A DNA stretch of 64,000 bases from the NCBI RefSeq assembly GCF_014207905.1, contig NZ_JACHLB010000008.1, positions 1 to 64,000 of the forward strand, read 5' to 3'. The position numbers and the translations under genes were made by a program. The first letter of the stretch is position 1, and each line of letters opens with the position of its first letter. Origin of the DNA: Flavobacterium notoginsengisoli (GTDB lineage: Bacteria > Bacteroidota > Bacteroidia > Flavobacteriales > Flavobacteriaceae). Shown in pieces: positions 25,457-33,717 of the stretch. The notes beneath the pieces are model-generated. The model made no database searches. It worked only from the letters and a program-made list of their open reading frames with translations, and was not told where the DNA came from.

Positions 25457-26044
25457 TTGGAAAATCAATCCGAAAATAAAGGAATTTGGAAGTATAGCGA
25501 AAAATGGGAAGAAGAATTGCTTCTTCTTAAATCTATTCTTGATAAAACAGAACTGACCGAAACCACAAAATGGGGCGGTCCTGTGTATGTTTACAACAAA
25601 AGAAATGTCGTCGGAATTGGCGGTTTTAAAGATTATTTTACGATTTGGTTTTTCAATGGAGTTTTCTTGAAAGACACCAAAAAGAAGTTGGTAAACGCGC
25701 AGGAAGAACTAACAAAATCTTTAAGACAATGGCGTTTTACTTCTAAAAACGAAGTGAACGAAAAAGAGATTTTAGAATATATTTACGAAGCTATAGAGAA
25801 TGAAAAGCAAGGAAAAGTTATAAAACCTTCCAAAAAAGAAGCGATTATTTCTGAACTTTTAAATAAAGAAATGGAACAAAATCCAGCTCTAAAAGCAGCC
25901 TTTGAAAATTTCAAGCCCTACAAACAATATGAATTTTTAGAATATATTGAATCGGCTAAACAAGACAAAACAAAACTCACGAGAATTGAGAAAGTTGTTC
26001 CAATGATTTTAGCAAATGTTGGATTGAATGATAAATACAGATAA
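25457..26044 (+). CDS. YdeI/DUF1801-like protein
   Basis: A 195-residue cytoplasmic protein of the YdeI / DUF1801 type. WKYSEKWEEELLLLKSIL and TELTETTKWGGPVYVYNKRNVVGIGGFKDYFTIWFF give the DUF1801 core, and the C-terminal helical part carries FKPYKQYEFLEYIESAKQ. No ATG occurs before residue 151, so the TTG at 25457, one base after the pepT stop, is the likely start; the frame stays open inside pepT. It is almost certainly cotranscribed with pepT. The biochemical role is unknown. Confidence 0.75.
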   Translation: MENQSENKGIWKYSEKWEEELLLLKSILDKTELTETTKWGGPVYVYNKRNVVGIGGFKDYFTIWFFNGVFLKDTKKKLVNAQEELTKSLRQWRFTSKNEVNEKEILEYIYEAIENEKQGKVIKPSKKEAIISELLNKEMEQNPALKAAFENFKPYKQYEFLEYIESAKQDKTKLTRIEKVVPMILANVGLNDKYR

Positions 26045-26087
26045 TTTAATTTTCAATATTTAAATTCCAAATTCCAATCTAGACGAG

Positions 26088-26126
26088 ACCTTTGTCAAAG
26101 TTTTAAACTTTGACAAAGGTTTTTTC
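26088..26126 (+). terminator. Terminator after the pepT operon
   Basis: Sixteen bases, ACCTTTGTCAAAGTTT, repeat in perfect inverted form one base later and are followed by TTTTTTC. Confidence 0.88.
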
Positions 26127-26176
26127 TTTTTTTGTCATTCCTTAAAAAAAAACGCTACAAACTTCTCTCCGTAAAG

Positions 26177-26282
26177 TTTGTCATTCTGAGGGACGAGGAA
26201 TCTCCGTAAGAGATTCTACAAAGATTAGCGACATACATAACGGAGCTACTTGCGAAGATTTCTCGTTCCTCGAAATGACAAA
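26177..26282. repeat. Interspersed repeat with 26-bp terminal inverted ends
   Basis: The ends TTTGTCATTCTGAGGGACGA (from 26177) and TCGTTCCTCGAAATGACAAA (to 26282) are inverted copies with about five mismatches over 26 bases. A 54-base centre contains GAGATTCTACAAAGATT. It resembles the common Flavobacterium intergenic 'TGTCATTCTGAGGAACGA' element, possibly a MITE-like or folded-RNA repeat. It lies in the 320-bp gap between the pepT operon and yajC. Confidence 0.78.
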
Positions 26283-26302
26283 ACTAACTTGGTTGTATTT
26301 GT

Positions 26303-26344
26303 AAAAAAAAAAATCCCAAACTCCATTTTGGAATTTGGGATTTT
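26303..26344 (-). terminator. Terminator after yajC (usable on both strands)
   Basis: AAAATCCCAAACTCCA pairs with TGGAATTTGGGATTTT with two mismatches. On the minus strand it is followed by a long T run. Confidence 0.8.
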
Positions 26345-26364
26345 AAAATATTGTAATTTAAAAT

Positions 26365-26649
26365 TTAAGCTTTCTTATTCAAAGCTGCACTCATTTCAAG
26401 AGAAATCGCTGAACGCTCAATTTTTAATTTTCCAGCCATAGTTTCAATGATTATAGCAGTTGAATTTTCAGTAATCTCTGAAACCTTACCGTGGAAACCA
26501 CTTTTTGTAACTATTTTATCACCTACTTTTAGGTTGCTTTCAAATTCTTTTTCGTTTTTAGCTCTTTTTTGCTGTGGTCTGATCATAAAGAAATAAACAA
26601 CTACAGCCATTATACCTAATTGAATATATAGCATATTACCTCCGCCCAT
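26365..26649 (-). CDS. yajC: Preprotein translocase subunit YajC
   Basis: YajC is the small accessory subunit of the SecDF-YajC complex at the inner membrane. The 94-residue protein has one membrane segment (about 6-22, MLYIQLGIMAVVVYFFMIRPQ) directly followed by the family hallmark FFMIRPQQKRAKNE. A C-terminal domain with VGDKIVTKSGFHGKVSEI follows. It lies downstream of nusB on the same strand with a 154-base gap that carries an interspersed repeat. Confidence 0.95.
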   Translation of the reverse strand: MGGGNMLYIQLGIMAVVVYFFMIRPQQKRAKNEKEFESNLKVGDKIVTKSGFHGKVSEITENSTAIIIETMAGKLKIERSAISLEMSAALNKKA

Positions 26650-26686
26650 AATTTAAATTTGTTTTTGATTTATAATTAATATTTTC

Positions 26687-26725
26687 AGCTCTTCTCCCGA
26701 AACCTCGGGATCGCTCAGAGTGACA
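26687..26725. repeat. Second CTGAGCGA-type intergenic repeat
   Basis: On the minus strand this reads TGTCACTCTGAGCGATCCCG, then a small CCCGA-AACC-TCGGG hairpin, then AGAAGAGCT. It is related to the element at 7253-7281 and fills part of the nusB-yajC gap. Confidence 0.65.
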
Positions 26726-26803
26726 TTATTTTTTAAACATTCAATTTTGAAGTTCCTGATTCAGATTGGAATTTGGAATTTATAAATTGATTATTTTATT
26801 TTT

Positions 26804-27748
26804 TTACATTAATCCTCTTCCCGCTTTTACCATCTTTTTATTTGCAGTAAGCTCTTTTACCAGATTATCTAAAATTCCGTTGATAAAAATACTACTTTTT
26901 GGAGTAGAATATTCTTTTGCAATTTCTAAATATTCGTTAAGAGTTACTTTTACTGGAATTGAAGGGAATTTGATAAACTCGCAAATTGCCATTTTCAAGA
27001 TAATAGTATCAATTTCTGCAATACGATCGCTGTCCCAATTTGGTGTTTTATCGTCGTATTCTTTTGCAAATTCGTTTTCATTTAAAACTGTTCTTCTAAA
27101 CAAATCTTTTGCGAAATCTTTATCTTCAATATCCTTATACAATTTAGGCACTCTAAAATCGTCTGGATCTTCTGTTTTGATTGCTTTCAATTGTTTTACA
27201 ATATGTGTATTTACAACCGGAATATCATCAACCCAAGTCAATTTATCATCTTCTAAATACTCATATAATTTTTCATTAGGAACAATTACATTTTCAAACA
27301 AATCAATGATAAATTGTCTGTCTTCTTCAAATGTATTCACATTATTGCTCATGTATTTTTTGTAGATATCGCTTGCTTTAACATCATTCAAAAGCAAAAT
27401 AATATAATCGTCGTTTAAAGACCAATTATTGATTTTACGAGTTTCTAAAGCGATGCTAAGAGAGTTGCTTTCGGCAAGAAGTTGAAAAATTTTATTCTTT
27501 ACAAATTTTTCGTTTGGGTTACGTTCTGCTGCAGTAGCAAGGTGTTTTTTACTAGAAAGATGTAAAAAAACAGATTCTTTTTTACAAATTTCTATCAATG
27601 AAGAAAGCATTATAAGATATAAGTCCTGAATATTATCAATGCTATAAAAAAGAAATTTTTCTTCTTTTTCCATATTTTCAGAACCGCTTTGATGCATTGC
27701 ATAAATGGATTGCATTACTTTAACGCGTATGTGTCTTCTATTTACCAC
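26804..27748 (-). CDS. nusB: Transcription antitermination factor NusB, long Bacteroidota form
   Basis: NusB works with NusE (S10) at boxA to keep RNA polymerase running through rRNA operons. The N-terminus (VNRRHIRVKVMQSIYA) is the family's conserved helix, and the C-terminal part (DRIAEIDTIILKMAICEFIKFPSIPVKVTLNEYLEIAKEY) is the NusB core. At 314 residues it is more than twice the E. coli size; a charged helical region fills the middle, as in other Flavobacteria. The GTG at 27748 is the start: the conserved VNRRHIR stretch lies before the first ATG, and a TACTTTTG promoter lies 29 bases upstream. Confidence 0.92.
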   Translation of the reverse strand: MVNRRHIRVKVMQSIYAMHQSGSENMEKEEKFLFYSIDNIQDLYLIMLSSLIEICKKESVFLHLSSKKHLATAAERNPNEKFVKNKIFQLLAESNSLSIALETRKINNWSLNDDYIILLLNDVKASDIYKKYMSNNVNTFEEDRQFIIDLFENVIVPNEKLYEYLEDDKLTWVDDIPVVNTHIVKQLKAIKTEDPDDFRVPKLYKDIEDKDFAKDLFRRTVLNENEFAKEYDDKTPNWDSDRIAEIDTIILKMAICEFIKFPSIPVKVTLNEYLEIAKEYSTPKSSIFINGILDNLVKELTANKKMVKAGRGLM

Positions 27749-27776
27749 CTCGTAAGAACATTTAAAAATTAGTCTG

Positions 27777-27784
27777 CAAAAGTA
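27777..27784 (-). promoter_or_regulatory. -7 promoter element of nusB
   Basis: Minus strand TACTTTTG fits TAnnTTTG, 28 bases before the GTG start. Confidence 0.65.
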
Positions 27785-27920
27785 TAACTTTTAAGGCGTA
27801 TTTTAAAATTAATTCGTAAAAAAGTAGTTGTTTTAGTGGTCAGTTTTCAGAATTTAGTGGTCAGTCTCTATTTATACTGGTTAATAAGAAGTGTTTAGTG
27901 AGAAGCACCAAACATACACA

Positions 27921-27962
27921 AAAAAATCTCAGCTACAGATTGAACTGTAAACTGAGACTTTA
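27921..27962 (-). terminator. Terminator after leucine dehydrogenase
   Basis: On the minus strand GTCTCAGTTTACAG pairs with CTGTAGCTGAGA (one mismatch and a bulge), then TTTTTTTG. The flanking 27820-27995 also holds direct repeats such as TTAGTGGTCAGT and GAACACT. Confidence 0.75.
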
Positions 27963-27999
27963 AGACTGAACACTAAAAAAGTGAACACTGAACACTTAA

Positions 28000-29106
28000 T
28001 TACTTAGCCGCGTTCTCGATTCTTCTTTGATCGATACGATTTTGAGCAATTGTAAGAGCCGCTTTATGAGTTGTAATATTATTTTTAGCAGCAAAATCTA
28101 TAATTTCTAAAGTTGTATTATAGATATTTTCTGTTTTAGCCATAATTTCAGCTTTACCGTAATTTGCCAATTCAGCATAAACATTGATAATTCCACCAGC
28201 ATTGATTAAGAAATCCGGAGCATATAAAATTCCTCTTTCTTGTAATCTCGCACCGTGAACATTTTCATCTGCTAATTGATTGTTGGCAGCACCAGCAATA
28301 ACTTTAGCTTTAATTTTGTTTACTGTATTATCATTGATTGTTGCTCCCATTGCACAAGGCGCATAGATATCAACATCTGCAGTATATAAATCTTCGCCAG
28401 TGTAAATTGTCGCATTGTATTTTGAAGCAACTTGATATAATTTTTCTTCATTGATATCAGAAATTGTTACCTGCGCTCCTTCTTTAGTTAAATACTCAAC
28501 CAAAGTTTCACCTACGTGCCCAATTCCTTGTACCAAAACTTTTTTACCATCTAAAACATCAGTACCAAACTGACTTTTAGTAGCTGCTTTCATACCTAAA
28601 TAAACTCCGTAAGCAGTTACAGGTGAAGGGTTTCCAGAACCACCTCTTTCTTCAGAAATTCCAGTAACATAAGGCGTTACATCTCTTACAGTATCCATGT
28701 CTTTAGTTTCCATTCCGACATCTTCTGCAGTGATATATCTTCCGCTTAATGAATGAACGAATTCACCAAACTTACGCATTAATTCAGGTGTTTTTTGTGT
28801 TTTAGCATCGCCAATAATTACGGCTTTACCTCCACCAATATTAAGTCCAGTAATGGCAGATTTAAACGTCATACCTCTAGAAAGGCGTAAAACATCATTT
28901 AAAGCTTCCCATTCTGTGTTATAATTCCACATTCTGGTTCCTCCCAAAGCTGGCCCCATAACCGAATTATGAATACCAATAATTGCTTTTAAACCTGTAT
29001 CTTTGTCATTGCAAAATACAATTTGTTCGTGATCGTCAAAAGATAATTGACCAAAAACAGGATCCATTTTTTGAAGTTCCTTTCCAGTTGCGAAAGTTGC
29101 ATCCAT
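28000..29106 (-). CDS. Leucine dehydrogenase (Glu/Leu/Phe/Val dehydrogenase family)
   Basis: NAD-dependent oxidative deamination of branched-chain amino acids to 2-oxo acids. The catalytic region reads GPALGGTRMWNY and GLNIGGGKAVIIGD (the Gly-rich loop with catalytic Lys). The Rossmann motif is VLVQGIGHVGETLVEYL. These and the 368-residue length match leucine dehydrogenases rather than glutamate dehydrogenases (usually over 410). A TATGTTTG promoter is found 52 bases upstream of the ATG. HMG-CoA lyase elsewhere in the window fits the same leucine degradation route. Confidence 0.93.
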   Translation of the reverse strand: MDATFATGKELQKMDPVFGQLSFDDHEQIVFCNDKDTGLKAIIGIHNSVMGPALGGTRMWNYNTEWEALNDVLRLSRGMTFKSAITGLNIGGGKAVIIGDAKTQKTPELMRKFGEFVHSLSGRYITAEDVGMETKDMDTVRDVTPYVTGISEERGGSGNPSPVTAYGVYLGMKAATKSQFGTDVLDGKKVLVQGIGHVGETLVEYLTKEGAQVTISDINEEKLYQVASKYNATIYTGEDLYTADVDIYAPCAMGATINDNTVNKIKAKVIAGAANNQLADENVHGARLQERGILYAPDFLINAGGIINVYAELANYGKAEIMAKTENIYNTTLEIIDFAAKNNITTHKAALTIAQNRIDQRRIENAAK

Positions 29107-29157
29107 AGCGCTAGTATTAATTAGGTTAAAATTATGAATTCGTCAAAAAGACATCTC

Positions 29158-29165
29158 AAACATAA
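29158..29165 (-). promoter_or_regulatory. -7 promoter element of leucine dehydrogenase
   Basis: Minus strand TATGTTTG fits TAnnTTTG, giving a leader of about 45 bases. Confidence 0.6.
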
Positions 29166-29310
29166 TTAAAAAATACACATGTGCTAATTTTTTATCTTTA
29201 AAATAACAATATTACAATATAATTGTTTTGATTAAATCGCAAATTATTATAATTTTATTTAATAATAATTCTTAAATACAAATCAATTCAATATCAGATT
29301 TCTTAAAAAA

Positions 29311-31089
29311 ATGAAAGAATTAAGCTATTTAAACAAATATTTCGTCAAATATAAATACAGTTTTTCGCTTGGAATTTTAATAACTATAATCTCACAAATA
29401 TTTGCATTATTCACTCCAAAGCTAGTTAGTAAGTCTTTAGATGCAATTGAAAAATTTGATAAACTTTCAAAAGCAGAACAATCTTCACAAGTAATAATAA
29501 ATTCTTATTACGAGGGTTTAATTCACAATGTCTTACTAATTATTGCAACAGCAATAATTTCAGGTTTCTTTCTTTTCTTAACTCGTCAGACCTTAATCGT
29601 AATGTCCCGTCATATTGAATTTGATTTAAAAAATGAAGTTTTCAGACAATACGAAAATCTTTCTCAGACTTTCTACAAACAGAATCGTACGGGAGATTTA
29701 ATGAATCGTATCAGCGAAGACGTTTCAAAAGTCCGCATGTATGTTGGTCCAGCGGTTATGTATACTATAAATACAGCTATTCGTTTTGCTATCGTTATAT
29801 TATATATGTATAATGTATCACCACTTCTTACCTTGTATACTATATTACCGTTGCCGATTCTTTCTTATTGTATCTTCAAGCTTAGTTCTGAAATCAATAA
29901 ACGAAGTACGACTTTCCAACAGTATCTTTCTAAAGTTTCGAGCTTTACTCAGGAAATATTTTCTGGAATTCGAGTAATAAAAGCGTATTCTTTAGAAAAT
30001 CAGCATCAAAATAATATGGTTGATCTTGCTGAAGAAAGCAAACGTAAAAGTTTAAGTCTGGCAAGAGTTCAATCTTTATTTGGCCCTTTAATGATTGCAC
30101 TTATCGGAATCAGTAATTTGGTGGTGATTTATTTTGGAGGTGTCATGTACATCAACGGAAGCATTCCGAATATCGGAACTATTGCAGAATTTATTTTATA
30201 TGTAAATATGCTGACTTGGCCTGTTGCTTCTTTAGGATGGGTTTCATCTATGGTTCAGGAAGCAGAGGCTTCTCAAAAACGTCTGAATGAGTTTTTGAAA
30301 ATTGAACCTGAAATTAAAAACAATAATGAAAACTCATCAGATATAGAAGGAAATATTACTTTCGAAAATGTTTCTTTTACTTATAAAGATACCAATATTG
30401 AAGCTCTAAAAAATGTTTCGTTTACCGTTAAAAAAGGAGAAACTTTAGCCATTTTAGGAAAAACGGGTTCTGGTAAATCTACCATTCTTTCTTTGATTTC
30501 AAGATTGTACGATGTAACAGAAGGCGAAGTAAAAATTGATCAAAATGAAATCAGTACTTTAAATCTAAATGATCTTCGAAATAATATCGGAATTGTGCCT
30601 CAAGACGCTTTTTTATTTTCGGATACCATAAAAAACAATATCAAATTCGGGAACCAAAATGCAACCGATGAAGAAGTAATTGAAGCAGCTAAAAACGCTG
30701 TGGTTCACGATAACATTATCGCTTTTAACAAACAGTACGACACCATTTTAGGAGAAAGAGGAATTACACTTTCGGGAGGTCAAAAACAGCGTGTTTCGAT
30801 TGCAAGAGCGATTATTAAAAATCCTGCAATTCTTCTTTTTGACGACTGTTTGTCTGCTGTTGATACCGAAACCGAAGAAATGATTCTAAACAATTTATTC
30901 GAGATTTCTAAAGATAAAACAACCATAATTGTGAGCCATAGAGTATCATCTGCTAAAAATGCAGACAAAATTATTATACTTGAAGATGGTAAGATTATTC
31001 AACAAGGTTCTCATAATCAATTAATAAATCAAGAGGGTTATTATGCATCGTTATATTTAAAACAACTTTCGGAAAAAGAATTACTTTAA
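29311..31089 (+). CDS. ABC transporter, fused permease and ATPase (MsbA/MdlB type)
   Basis: A half-size ABC exporter that acts as a homodimer or heterodimer in the inner membrane. Residues 1-320 hold six membrane helices. The nucleotide-binding domain follows with Walker A GKTGSGKST (about 383-391), Q-loop IVPQDAF, signature LSGGQKQRVSIARAI (about 487), Walker B AILLFDDCLSAVD and the switch His in IIVSHR. Walker B has Asp-Asp where most exporters have Asp-Glu; the missing catalytic Glu suggests slow hydrolysis or a degenerate site. The substrate is unknown (lipid or drug). The next gene begins 53 bases later. Confidence 0.92.
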   Translation: MKELSYLNKYFVKYKYSFSLGILITIISQIFALFTPKLVSKSLDAIEKFDKLSKAEQSSQVIINSYYEGLIHNVLLIIATAIISGFFLFLTRQTLIVMSRHIEFDLKNEVFRQYENLSQTFYKQNRTGDLMNRISEDVSKVRMYVGPAVMYTINTAIRFAIVILYMYNVSPLLTLYTILPLPILSYCIFKLSSEINKRSTTFQQYLSKVSSFTQEIFSGIRVIKAYSLENQHQNNMVDLAEESKRKSLSLARVQSLFGPLMIALIGISNLVVIYFGGVMYINGSIPNIGTIAEFILYVNMLTWPVASLGWVSSMVQEAEASQKRLNEFLKIEPEIKNNNENSSDIEGNITFENVSFTYKDTNIEALKNVSFTVKKGETLAILGKTGSGKSTILSLISRLYDVTEGEVKIDQNEISTLNLNDLRNNIGIVPQDAFLFSDTIKNNIKFGNQNATDEEVIEAAKNAVVHDNIIAFNKQYDTILGERGITLSGGQKQRVSIARAIIKNPAILLFDDCLSAVDTETEEMILNNLFEISKDKTTIIVSHRVSSAKNADKIIILEDGKIIQQGSHNQLINQEGYYASLYLKQLSEKELL

Positions 31090-31142
31090 TTGTTGCGTAA
31101 TAGATAATTTTTTATGATTTTTGAGTACTATTAATTCCAAAA

Positions 31143-31526
31143 ATGATAGAACGTATTATGAGAGAAAATGACATGTTAGAAAAAGAAGAGATTTTTTCTA
31201 AAGTATTACGAGCAGGAAGAAGAACTTATTTCTTTGATGTGAGAGCTACCAAAGCTGATGATTACTATATCACGATTACCGAAAGCAAAAAATTTACTGA
31301 AGAAGACGGTTCGTTTCACTTCAAAAAACACAAAATTTACTTATACAAAGAAGATTTTAGTGCTTTTGCTGAAATATTAGAAGAAATGACTTCATACGTT
31401 TTGAACCACAAAGGCGAAGAAGTAATTTCTGAAAGACATCAAAAAGATTTTAAAAAAGAATATGGTTCTGAAAAAGTAGAAACCCAAAGATCTAGCTTTA
31501 CAGACATTGATTTTGATGATATTTAA
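31143..31526 (+). CDS. DUF3276 / PUR-family nucleic-acid-binding protein
   Basis: A 127-residue cytoplasmic protein of the DUF3276 group, which shares the PUR-alpha fold and binds single-stranded nucleic acid. Visible signature: EEIFSKVLRAGRRTYFFDVRATKADDYYITITESKK followed by KHKIYLYKEDFSAFAEIL. The Asp-rich tail ends DIDFDDI. ATG 31143 is the first start, with others at residues 6 and 11 (MRENDMLEK). The exact start is uncertain because the conserved part begins only after residue 11. No clean promoter is seen. Confidence 0.88.
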   Translation: MIERIMRENDMLEKEEIFSKVLRAGRRTYFFDVRATKADDYYITITESKKFTEEDGSFHFKKHKIYLYKEDFSAFAEILEEMTSYVLNHKGEEVISERHQKDFKKEYGSEKVETQRSSFTDIDFDDI

Positions 31527-31555
31527 TTCAAAATAAAGCTTTTCAAAAAAGTACG

Positions 31556-31588
31556 AGTCCAATTTGTTTTACATTTTGGACTTTTTTT
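31556..31588 (+). terminator. Terminator after the PUR-family gene
   Basis: AGTCCAA / TTGGACT form a 7-bp stem with a 13-base loop and a following T run. The region just after, 31600-31640, has a direct repeat of GAGACGTG. Confidence 0.75.
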
Positions 31589-31693
31589 ATACATTTATAT
31601 ATGAGACGTGAATTGTAAAATGTGAGACGTGCAATTCGCTTATTTTCTACAAATTATATTTTACTTCTAACACTTCACATCTAAAAACAAAAA

Positions 31694-32524
31694 ATGAAAA
31701 AATTAATTCTTCTTTTCAGTTTCATCTTCTTCGGAATTTCGCTTACAGCACAAAACACAGAATATGAGACTAAAACCAATATTCAATACTACAATGCAGC
31801 AACAAATAAATCAGATAAATATATCAACGAAAGATGTGTTTTAGACATTTACTACCCAAAAAACAAAACTGGATTTGCAACCATCGTTTGGTTTCACGGT
31901 GGCGGATTAACAGGCGGAAATAAAGAAATTCCAGAAGCTTTAAAAAATAAAGGCTTTGCAATTATCGGCGTAAATTATAGATTGTCGCCAAAAGTAAAAG
32001 TGGCAAAATGCATTGAAGATGCTGCTGCTGCAGTTGCTTGGGCATTTAACAATATCACAAATTATGGAGGCGATAAATCTTCCATTTTTATTTCAGGACA
32101 TTCTGCAGGCGGTTATTTAGATATGATGATCGGTTTGGATAAAAAATGGCTTCAGAAAGAAAATATCGATGCCAATCAAATTGCTGGAATCATTCCGTTT
32201 AGCGGACAATGCATTACGCACTTTGAAATGAGAAGAGAAAACGGAATTCCAGAAAAACAGCCAACAATTGATGCTTTTGCACCTTTATATCACGTTCGCG
32301 CCGATACTCCGCCTTTGTTATTAATTACTGGAGATCGCGAATTAGAAATGCTAGGACGTTACGAAGAAAACGCTTATATGGCAAGAATGATGAAATTGAA
32401 CGGACATAAAGAAACAAAACTTTACGAATTAGACGGTTACGGTCACGGAATGACAGAACCGGGTTTTCCGCTTTTAGTAAATGAAGTTAATCGCATTTTA
32501 AAAGAACGTAAAAATAATCACTAA
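31694..32524 (+). CDS. Exported alpha/beta hydrolase (esterase/lipase)
   Basis: A 276-residue exported esterase. It has a signal peptide (about 1-19, ending LTAQ), the oxyanion motif WFHGGGLTGG, the nucleophile elbow SGHSAGGYLD with catalytic Ser, an Asp region in LLITGDRELEM and the catalytic His in GYGHGMTE. The HGGG motif places it among the carboxylesterase/BD-FAE-like group that removes small acyl groups. The next gene, another hydrolase, begins 16 bases after the stop, so the pair may be an operon. Confidence 0.86.
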   Translation: MKKLILLFSFIFFGISLTAQNTEYETKTNIQYYNAATNKSDKYINERCVLDIYYPKNKTGFATIVWFHGGGLTGGNKEIPEALKNKGFAIIGVNYRLSPKVKVAKCIEDAAAAVAWAFNNITNYGGDKSSIFISGHSAGGYLDMMIGLDKKWLQKENIDANQIAGIIPFSGQCITHFEMRRENGIPEKQPTIDAFAPLYHVRADTPPLLLITGDRELEMLGRYEENAYMARMMKLNGHKETKLYELDGYGHGMTEPGFPLLVNEVNRILKERKNNH

Positions 32525-32540
32525 ATAAAATTCCACGGCA

Positions 32541-33095
32541 ATGGAGACACAACTTTTAATCGTACCAGGACTTGGAGATTCTGGAGAAAAACATTGGCAA
32601 ACCTTTTGGCATCAGAAATTCGAAAACTCAATTCGTGTTGTACAAGACAATTGGGACGAACCAGTTCGCGAAGAATGGCTTGCCCGCTTAAACGAGAACA
32701 TCTTAAAACTAGACAAACCAACCATTTTAGTGGCACATAGCCTAGCTGTTTCATTGGTTTTGCATTGGGCAGAAAAATATAGTAATCCGAATATTATTGG
32801 TGCTTTTTTAGTTGCTCCAGCTGATGTTGATTCACCTCAACACACGCCTGAATGCACGAGAAACTTCTCTCCAATTCCGCTTTACAAATTGCCATTTCCA
32901 TCTGTAGTTGTGGCAAGTGAAAACGATCCTTATGCTTCTTTCGAAAGAAAAAAATACTTAGCTGAACAATGGGGAAGCGATTTCGTAAATGTCGGACAGC
33001 AAGGTCATATCAATTCCGATTCTGACTTAAAATATTGGGAAGAAGGACAGTTGATTCTTAGACAGTTTATCGAAAAAAACAAACTTTTAATTTAA
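32541..33095 (+). CDS. RBBP9/YdeN family alpha/beta hydrolase
   Basis: A 184-residue cytoplasmic hydrolase of the RBBP9/YdeN family. The signature is LLIVPGLGDSGEKHWQTFW near the N-terminus, the nucleophile elbow LVAHSLAVSLVLHW (Ser in AHSLA), an Asp in VVASENDPYASF and His in GQQGHINSDSDLKYWEEG. Family members are serine hydrolases with largely unknown substrates. Its stop codon lies inside the left end of a long palindromic CGCAAAG repeat. Confidence 0.9.
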   Translation: METQLLIVPGLGDSGEKHWQTFWHQKFENSIRVVQDNWDEPVREEWLARLNENILKLDKPTILVAHSLAVSLVLHWAEKYSNPNIIGAFLVAPADVDSPQHTPECTRNFSPIPLYKLPFPSVVVASENDPYASFERKKYLAEQWGSDFVNVGQQGHINSDSDLKYWEEGQLILRQFIEKNKLLI

Positions 33096-33238
33096 CCGCA
33101 AAGAACACAAAGATTTACGCAAAGATCGCAAGGTTTTATGAGAAGTTTTTTATATGTTAAAGTTCGCAAAGCTTTGCGAACTTTAACCTTTTCTAAAAAG
33201 TCACTTACAAAAAAAACTTTGCGTGCTTTGCGGTAAAA
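33092..33238. repeat. Long palindromic CGCAAAG repeat, copy 1
   Basis: The ends read TTAACCGCAAAG and CTTTGCGGTAAA in inverted form. The centre is a perfect 32-bp palindrome with arms GTTAAAGTTCGCAAAG (33156-33171) and its complement (33172-33187). The same layout is found at 60573-60716 and 63497-63639. This copy includes the stop codon of the gene to its left. Confidence 0.9.
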
Positions 33239-33253
33239 TTTATTGAGTAGAAA

Positions 33254-33589
33254 CTAGCCTATACGCAAACCATTTTCTATTTTAAAATCAGGAGCTAATA
33301 AAATTACATCTCCTTCCTCTCCTACAGCGCCAAGAACCAAACATTCGCTCATAAATTTTCCGATTTGTTTTCGAGGAAAATTAACAACAGCTACAATCTG
33401 CCGATTAATCAAATCTTCTTTTTGATATCGTTTTGTAATTTGCGCTGATGATTTTCTAATTCCGATTTCCAAACCAAAATCTATCGTTAATTGATAAGCC
33501 GGTTTTCTTGCTTCAGGGAAATCATTAGCTTCTATAATAGTTCCGACACGCATATCGGTTCTTTCAAATTCACTCCAAGTTAAATCCAT
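33254..33589 (-). CDS. csaA: tRNA-binding protein CsaA
   Basis: A 111-residue protein made of a single OB-fold tRNA-binding domain like the C-terminus of MetRS. CsaA is described as a chaperone-like protein linked to secretion. Signature stretches are FERTDMRVGTIIEANDFPEARKPAYQLTIDFG, the SSAQITKRY motif and VVNFPRKQIGKFMSE. A TAGGTTTG promoter on the minus strand lies 19 bases upstream. It is divergent from the next hydrolase and its promoter abuts that gene's possible promoter. Confidence 0.95.
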   Translation of the reverse strand: MDLTWSEFERTDMRVGTIIEANDFPEARKPAYQLTIDFGLEIGIRKSSAQITKRYQKEDLINRQIVAVVNFPRKQIGKFMSECLVLGAVGEEGDVILLAPDFKIENGLRIG

Positions 33590-33607
33590 TTCTTTAATGT
33601 TAGATTA

Positions 33608-33615
33608 CAAACCTA
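33608..33615 (-). promoter_or_regulatory. -7 promoter element of csaA
   Basis: Minus strand TAGGTTTG fits TAnnTTTG, 18 bases before the ATG. Confidence 0.65.
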
Positions 33616-33616
33616 T

Positions 33617-33624
33617 TAATTTTG
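33617..33624 (+). promoter_or_regulatory. Possible -7 element for the divergent hydrolase
   Basis: TAATTTTG fits TAnnTTTG on the plus strand, back-to-back with the csaA element (one base between). It is 93 bases from the hydrolase ATG, longer than usual here, so it is less certain. Confidence 0.4.
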
Positions 33625-33717
33625 TAATTAATCGTCCTAATTCTGTAACCGTTTTCTTTCGCTTCCAATCTAATTTTACTAGAGTAAAGAATAAAACTCA
33701 CGTAAAAAATATATAAC

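Noticed and set aside
26766..27365. A 199-codon plus-strand frame opposite nusB
   Set aside because: It is the mirror frame of nusB, rich in Ser/Phe/Leu as expected for antisense of an AT-rich gene.
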